Shown one piece after another: positions 30,813-35,256 of a stretch of DNA of 35,256 nucleotides. Position 1 is the first letter of the stretch. Every line of letters begins with the position of its first letter. The stretch is from a virus, in IMG/VR virus record IMGVR_UViG_3300040807_002059, positions 1-35,256 of that record; one strand, 5' to 3'. Both the position numbers and the translations under genes were made by a program. The notes below the pieces were generated by a model that was not told where the DNA came from, searched no databases, and saw nothing but the letters and a program-made list of their open reading frames with translations.

Positions 30813-31484
30813 ATGAGTATTAAAGACGATCTAACGAAAGTCGAAGGGCTATCGGAAAGCCAAGTTGAGGCACTAGCGGGAATTTTCCAACCGCTAAAAG
30901 ATAATCACGATAATTTGCTATCAGAGAAAAAGACCCTGAAAGCAGCTTTAGAAAATAAGGTTACAGAGTTTGACGACTTCAAAAACGCACAGACAGAAGC
31001 CGAAGAGCAAGCTAAAATAGACAAAGCAAAAGCCGAAAAAGACATTGAGGCGCTACAAATAGCACTACAAGAGCGCGACGACAGAATAAAGAAACAGCAA
31101 CAGGAAGTTGCAAAGCGCGAGGCCGACAGCGCTATAGAAAAGGCCAGAAACGAATTTTTAATAAAGGTGAGCGACGACCCAGCAGCACGGCATTATATGT
31201 CGGACTTATTCAACAAGGGCGTTGATTATCGAGACGGAAAGCTAGTGGTTGTAAATGGTGAACAACCAACTGGGCAATCCTTAGAAGATTTTACAACTAC
31301 ATTAGCCAGTGATAAGGCAAACGCAAGCTATATCAAAGCAAATGTAGGGACCGGCGGTGGGGCCAATGGTTCAGATTCGTCTAGCGGTAGGGCCGCAACG
31401 ACGTGGACGAGGGATCAATTTAATGATGCCTCACAAGCGCAGCGTGCCCAATTTTTCAAAGATGGCGGCAAGCTGGAAAGTTAA
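30813..31484 (+). CDS. Capsid scaffold protein
   Basis: 223 residues. The middle (about 40-120) is a long, highly charged coiled coil rich in Glu, Lys and Gln. It precedes the coat protein gene by 24 bases. The end is Gly/Ser-rich and then a short basic tail that may bind the coat. This composition and place are typical of scaffolds; no protease domain or Asp/Ser protease motif was seen. The scaffold is presumed to exit intact or be degraded. Confidence 0.8.
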   Translation: MSIKDDLTKVEGLSESQVEALAGIFQPLKDNHDNLLSEKKTLKAALENKVTEFDDFKNAQTEAEEQAKIDKAKAEKDIEALQIALQERDDRIKKQQQEVAKREADSAIEKARNEFLIKVSDDPAARHYMSDLFNKGVDYRDGKLVVVNGEQPTGQSLEDFTTTLASDKANASYIKANVGTGGGANGSDSSSGRAATTWTRDQFNDASQAQRAQFFKDGGKLES

Positions 31485-31508
31485 TTAGCTAAACGAGGAA
31501 CTTAACAA

Positions 31509-32648
31509 ATGGCTAATGTTTTAACTGATCTGGCGGCAGATGCTTACAAAGCCGCCGATATTGTAGCCCGTGAACTTACGGGTTTTATTCCATCTGTAAC
31601 CGTGAACACTTCAGACGTGCCAGCGGATGGTCAGACCGTACGCTCTCACGTCACAGGGTCGGCAACTGCAACTGACATTACCCCAAGTATGACCACGCCT
31701 GAAGGTACGGATCAAACCGTCACCAACAAAACGCTGTCTATTAGCAAACAACGCGCGGTTCAAATCCCGTGGACTGGTGAGGACGTTAGGTTCGTTAACG
31801 CTGGTTCTGGTTTTGAAACCATTTACGGCGATCAAATCGCGCAGGCTATGCGTACTCTTGTGAATGAAATTGAGGCAGATATTGGTACAGACATTTACAA
31901 AAGTGGTTCTCGTGCAGTTGGTACGGCAGGCACTACTCCTTTCGCGTCAAATCACAATATTGTGAACGAAGCGCGTCAAATTATCGCTGATAACGGTATG
32001 CCATTATCTGACGGTCAATTGTCTTTAGTAATGAGCACCGGCGCTGGCGTTAATTTCCGCAACCTTTCTAACTTGTACAAAGTTAATGAGGCTGGAACTG
32101 ATCGTTTGTTACGTCAAGGCGTTTTGCAAGACATTAGCGGTATTATGATGCGAGAGTCCGCACAGGTTCAATCGCACACTAAAGGCACTGGCTCTGGGTA
32201 CTTGTTAAACGATGCGTCTAGCGCCATTGGTGATACCACTATAGCCGCCGACACCGGTTCAGGCACTATATTAGCTGGTGACATCGTGACCTTTGCGGGT
32301 ACTGCCGATAAATACGTGGTAAACAGCGCATTGGCCGGTGGTGAATTTGTAATAGGCGACCCTGGTTTACGTGCAGCAGAAACCGACAACGACGCGATCA
32401 CAGTTGGCAACAGCTATACAGCTAACGTTCTTTTGCATCGTGATTGCTACGAGTTGGCTATTCGCCCACCTGCAAGCCCATTAGGTGGCGATTCTGCCGA
32501 GGACGTTATGATTATCCAAGATCCAAGAACTGGCATTCCTTTTGAAATCTCTATTTATAAAGGTTTCAAGAAAGCCATGATCATGGTATCAGCGGTATGG
32601 GGTTACAAAGCCTGGAAGTCTGACGGCATCGTTAACGTACTAGGCTAG
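31509..32648 (+). CDS. Major capsid protein (P22 gp5-like)
   Basis: 379 residues, ATG 31509 with GAGGAA upstream. The sequence fits the P22 coat family (HK97 fold): an N-terminal ANVLTDLAADAYKAADIVARELTGF segment, a QTVRSHVTG motif in the first 60 residues, and a beta-rich insertion at about 225-310 that resembles the extra domain of P22 gp5. The closing segment is GIPFEISIYKGFKKAMIMVSAVWGYKAWKSDGI. It forms the icosahedral shell. A stem-loop follows the gene. Long-tailed phages with a P22-type coat do exist, but it is still a mixed structural module. Confidence 0.9.
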   Translation: MANVLTDLAADAYKAADIVARELTGFIPSVTVNTSDVPADGQTVRSHVTGSATATDITPSMTTPEGTDQTVTNKTLSISKQRAVQIPWTGEDVRFVNAGSGFETIYGDQIAQAMRTLVNEIEADIGTDIYKSGSRAVGTAGTTPFASNHNIVNEARQIIADNGMPLSDGQLSLVMSTGAGVNFRNLSNLYKVNEAGTDRLLRQGVLQDISGIMMRESAQVQSHTKGTGSGYLLNDASSAIGDTTIAADTGSGTILAGDIVTFAGTADKYVVNSALAGGEFVIGDPGLRAAETDNDAITVGNSYTANVLLHRDCYELAIRPPASPLGGDSAEDVMIIQDPRTGIPFEISIYKGFKKAMIMVSAVWGYKAWKSDGIVNVLG

Positions 32649-32656
32649 TGATTCGC

Positions 32657-32684
32657 GGCGGGCCTCTGCAAAAGTACGCCCGCC
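32657..32684 (+). terminator. Hairpin after the coat gene
   Basis: GGCGGGC (32657-32663) pairs with GCCCGCC (32678-32684) with a 14-base loop, followed by CTTTCTAACTTTTT. The strong GC stem may be a partial terminator that keeps coat transcripts above downstream connector transcripts. Confidence 0.75.
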
Positions 32685-32713
32685 CTTTCTAACTTTTTAA
32701 AAGGTTTGATCCT

Positions 32714-32842
32714 ATGGCTGAAAAGAAAGAAAAAGCACCTAAATTGGTGAAAATGGAACACGTTGACACCGGCAAAAAAGCCGATGTGCACCCTGAAGAA
32801 GTGGAAAACTTCAAAAAAGGCGGCTTTGTAGAGGCTAAATAA
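32714..32842 (+). CDS. Small capsid-associated protein
   Basis: 42 residues, highly charged (MAEKKEKAPKLVKMEHVD...). Short charged proteins with an ADVHPEEVENFKKGGF-type motif commonly follow coat genes in phages of this group. Its exact role is unknown. The stop overlaps the next start (TAATG). Confidence 0.7.
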   Translation: MAEKKEKAPKLVKMEHVDTGKKADVHPEEVENFKKGGFVEAK

Positions 32843-33366
32843 TGGCAATCGACAACAATTATACAAGCGCGACCTATGACGGCTATATAACCGTTACAGA
32901 GTGCGACACTCTAACCAGTGGGTTAGATGGCTTTAGGGATCTGACCGCTTATGGTACGTTGTCGAGCACCCAAAAAGAAAACTTGATCAAGTACGCCACG
33001 CGCGAGGCAAACCGGCTTAATTTTGTTGGCAGCGTGGTTGCTGACGTTATAGCCCAGGATATGCAGTGGCCACGTAATGCGGTTTATTACTTAAACGACG
33101 AACTTGTATCAATTACTGCAATACCTGATTTTGTAAAACGGTTTACAGCTTTTAGAGTTTTAGAACTTATCGAAAATCAATTGACAGCAACCAACGACCC
33201 AGCCAAAGCCATTAAAAAGGTAAAAATCGGCGAGCTTGAAACCGAATATCAAGACAATAAAGGTATTGTCCCATCTAACAGCCTTCGTGATTTGCCGGCT
33301 TTTAAAGAGATCGCCCCATGGGTAGTTGGTGGCGGTTCTAGCAGAGTTAGGGCGGTTCGTGGATGA
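32842..33366 (+). CDS. Head-tail connector (adaptor), DnaT-like fold
   Basis: 174 residues. It resembles proteins labelled DnaT-like ssDNA-binding in phage annotations, which correspond to head-tail adaptors (gp6-like). The QKENLIKYATREANRLNF helix followed by MQWPRNAVYYL and a helix with AFRVLELIENQLT are the family pattern. It would attach to the portal. It has a 4-base overlap with the next gene. Confidence 0.75.
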   Translation: MAIDNNYTSATYDGYITVTECDTLTSGLDGFRDLTAYGTLSSTQKENLIKYATREANRLNFVGSVVADVIAQDMQWPRNAVYYLNDELVSITAIPDFVKRFTAFRVLELIENQLTATNDPAKAIKKVKIGELETEYQDNKGIVPSNSLRDLPAFKEIAPWVVGGGSSRVRAVRG

Positions 33367-33737
33367 GCCTTAATCAGTCGCTAAAATCTGAGTTTAAGAA
33401 AAGCGCATTAATCGCCTTTAACGAAATGGTATCAGCAAGCGATTTTTTGTTGTTCACTACCGAAAGTGCGTTTGATCCGGCTAGTTACTCAGAAACCCCA
33501 AGCGTGGAATTTAAAGCGCGGGGTATTATTGCGACTATCCCACTAAACAAAGTGAACGGCGACAACATCCAGGTTGGCGACTGTATCGGACATGTATTAT
33601 CCGACGAAATGGATCGAGCGCCAGAAATAGGTATGGTCGTATCTGAGCTAGACGGTAATGGACCAGAATATACAATCTATGCAATTGAAGCAGACGCAGC
33701 GGACGCAGTTTACAAGCTGTATCTAAGGCGGCGCTAA
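33363..33737 (+). CDS. Head closure (stopper) protein
   Basis: 124 residues, a beta-rich small protein. Its position between connector and tail completion genes and its length match head closure proteins that plug the portal after packaging. The core strands are around FKARGIIATIPLNKVNGDNIQVGDCIGHVL. Sequence identity to known families is not obvious, so synteny is the main evidence. Confidence 0.65.
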   Translation: MSLNQSLKSEFKKSALIAFNEMVSASDFLLFTTESAFDPASYSETPSVEFKARGIIATIPLNKVNGDNIQVGDCIGHVLSDEMDRAPEIGMVVSELDGNGPEYTIYAIEADAADAVYKLYLRRR

Positions 33738-34117
33738 TGCTAACCGGAAAAGACCAGGCTTTTAAAAATCTCAGGAAAAAAACCAGAGATGTAGGCCGCG
33801 CCTTTATTATAGAAGTCGATAGAAAGCTGGCAAAGGCCACGCCTGTTTTGTTTGGTGTCGCCCGTGCAAACTGGTTGCCTAGTGTCGATAGTCCAGACGC
33901 TAGAAAGATTGGTTATCCGAATAAGCAAAAGAGAACGTACGGCACACAAGCAAGAGCAAGCAGCCACGCCTTTGAAGATGGTGCGAGATTCTACCTGTCA
34001 AACAACTTACCTTATATTCGTAAACTAAACGAAGGCGGCACAAAAAAGGTCGAACCTGGATTTGTAGAAAATTCAATCAGGGCGGCAAGTAACAAGATTA
34101 AGAGGTTGTACAAATAA
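33737..34117 (+). CDS. Tail completion protein (HK97 gp10-like)
   Basis: 126 residues, basic. The segment NNLPYIRKLNEGGTKKVEPGFVENSIRAA (103-131 of the frame) is the signature of the HK97 gp10-like neck proteins that occur just before the tail terminator. It overlaps both neighbours by one base or so. It likely joins head and tail. Confidence 0.8.
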   Translation: MLTGKDQAFKNLRKKTRDVGRAFIIEVDRKLAKATPVLFGVARANWLPSVDSPDARKIGYPNKQKRTYGTQARASSHAFEDGARFYLSNNLPYIRKLNEGGTKKVEPGFVENSIRAASNKIKRLYK

Positions 34118-34539
34118 TGGCATATATCAGCTTAATCGAGTTTGAAAAAAAGATTGTTTCGCAGGTAGATACAAACAGGCCGACCGGCCTAAATTATGAT
34201 CACATTCAATACCCAAACAGAAACATAGACCAGCCTAAAAGCGACGATTGGGTGCAAGTGGTTATCGACCACCAAGATCGAGAACGCCAGGCCATCGGTA
34301 CTGGCGAGTTCGTGTTTATTGGAGAGGTTCGATTAATTGTTTATTCGCCCGTCGGAAAATTGCAGACAGGGCACTATACTATTATTGATACTTATCGACA
34401 GATTTTTGACAGTCTCGACATGAGCTTTACCGGCGGCAATGCCAGGTTTAGAGAGAGTTTTATTCAAACGAACGGCGAAGCAAACGGCTATTTTAGCACG
34501 ACCATTGTTTGTCCGTTTACTATTAGAGAAATCAACTAG
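34117..34539 (+). CDS. Tail terminator protein (gpU-like)
   Basis: 140 residues. Order and length match the tail terminator, which caps the tail tube at the head side. Strands around FVFIGEVRLIVYSPVG and FSTTIVCPFTIREI and a QIFDSLD helix fit the DUF4128/gpU type. The gene precedes the major tail protein by 14 bases. Confidence 0.7.
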   Translation: MAYISLIEFEKKIVSQVDTNRPTGLNYDHIQYPNRNIDQPKSDDWVQVVIDHQDRERQAIGTGEFVFIGEVRLIVYSPVGKLQTGHYTIIDTYRQIFDSLDMSFTGGNARFRESFIQTNGEANGYFSTTIVCPFTIREIN

Positions 34540-34553
34540 AAGGGGCGTATGAT

Positions 34554-35256
34554 ATGGCCGCAAATGTAATTTTACCGCAATCAGGCGATCTACGCGCCAC
34601 AGCGATCCAAAAAGAAACCGCAGTAGGCACACCGGCAGCGGGCGCGTGGGAAACCCTAAGAAATACCGGCGGCGCTGGCGTCGTGGGTGACTTCTCGACC
34701 ACTGAAAGCGGAGAGCTTACCGGTAGCAACACCCTAGGCTTGCGTGACTTGTTCAGAGTTGGCGAGAAAGGGCAAGCAGACTATAACTTTGAATTGAGTT
34801 ACGCGACCGCTGGGAGTGCTCCGTTTGAGTACTTTATGGAGTCAATTCTTCAAAATACCTTTTCAAGTAACACGCTTACCCCAGGTACAACAGAGTTAAC
34901 CCTATCTATTGAGGACACTTTTAGCGATTTAGGGCACTCGCTATCAGCTCAAGGGGCGCAGGTTACTAGCTTTAGTGTAAATATCCAAAGTGGCGAAGTG
35001 ATCACCGGATCGGCTTCATTGGTAGCGCCTATTTTCAATTTTACCGACTTTGAAGCGCATAGTGGGGGCGCGACTGATACGGTGGCGGTGACAGGCGGGA
35101 ACACTATAGATCCTTCAGTGTCCAGAACCTTGCCAAGTGGCGCGGTTGTCGGTTCAACCGTACTTATCACAGCGTCGGATGATGCCGCAGACATAGGGCT
35201 TTACAAAGTCACCGCTATTGATGCCGATGCGGTAACAGTTGACGGCACTTTAGTTA
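34554..35256 (+). CDS. Major tail tube protein, 5' part (continues at position 249 after circularisation)
   Basis: ATG 34554 with GGGGCG about 10 bases upstream. 234 complete codons are seen before the window ends; joined to 249-793 the protein has 415 residues. The first 100 residues carry the tube protein pattern: QSGDLRATAIQKETAVGTPA, then ESGELTGSNTLGLRDLFRVG, then a helix with FEYFMESIL. This matches the phage tail tube family. The A at 35136 codes for Ser where the other copy has Gly. Confidence 0.85.
   Translation, partial: MAANVILPQSGDLRATAIQKETAVGTPAAGAWETLRNTGGAGVVGDFSTTESGELTGSNTLGLRDLFRVGEKGQADYNFELSYATAGSAPFEYFMESILQNTFSSNTLTPGTTELTLSIEDTFSDLGHSLSAQGAQVTSFSVNIQSGEVITGSASLVAPIFNFTDFEAHSGGATDTVAVTGGNTIDPSVSRTLPSGAVVGSTVLITASDDAADIGLYKVTAIDADAVTVDGTLV
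35009..35256. repeat. Terminal redundancy, right copy
   Basis: Copy of bases 1-248 with A instead of G at 35136. Read as the closing overlap of a circular genome; see the left copy. Confidence 0.95.

Overview
The window is a complete circularised genome of a tailed double-stranded DNA bacteriophage with siphovirus-type tail genes. Bases 1-248 recur at 35009-35256 with one mismatch, so the molecule is about 35,008 bp and was cut, arbitrarily, inside the major tail protein gene. The tail genes (frameshifted chaperone, tape measure, NlpC/P60-like protein, TipJ/gpJ-like tip protein, no sheath) argue for a long flexible tail. The coat protein resembles the P22 gp5 family, the portal is DUF4055-like and the endolysin is T7-lysozyme-like. 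A RadD-type helicase very close to the enterobacterial enzyme and Shine-Dalgarno/sigma70-like signals suggest a gammaproteobacterial host, but the host is an inference. No integrase, partition system or tRNA was found in the whole circle, so a lytic lifestyle is most likely even though a small Cro-like regulator is present.

Layout on the circle: (1) Late operon, plus strand, from 26570 through the window junction to 12722: terminase small and large subunits, portal, MuF-like head protein, scaffold, coat protein, connector and neck proteins, tail tube (34554 to 793), tail chaperones with a -1 frameshift, tape measure, tip proteins, a large repeat-rich fibre, and three small genes including a BppU-like one. 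(2) Leftward early operon, minus strand, 18792 to 12719: Sak4-like ATPase, DUF669 ssDNA-binding-like protein, an intrinsic terminator, a YqaJ-family protein that seems to lack its catalytic triad, a RadD-like helicase, a VRR-NUC nuclease, and eight small proteins. (3) A switch at 18793-18895 with two overlapping divergent promoters and a palindrome. (4) Rightward early operon, plus strand, 18896 to 25432: Cro-like regulator, primase-helicase, an origin-like region built on a 94-bp inverted repeat, then small regulators, zinc proteins, membrane peptides, a cytosine-5 methyltransferase and a Lar-like/DUF6378 fusion. (5) Lysis region: two holin-like genes on the minus strand (25981 to 25560) diverging from a plus-strand amidase (26034-26429).

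How it fits together: the switch fires replication genes to the right and recombination genes to the left. The primase-helicase lies directly beside the candidate origin. The recombination block supplies a strand-exchange ATPase, an ssDNA-binding protein, a helicase and one intact nuclease. The methyltransferase and the Lar-like protein probably protect phage DNA from host restriction. A promoter just upstream of the terminase drives the structural genes. The points most worth a second look are the origin-like inverted repeat, the recombination block with its apparently dead YqaJ protein and internal terminator, the dnaX-like frameshift signal, the strand-split lysis genes, and a perfect CRP-type palindrome at the end of the rightward operon.
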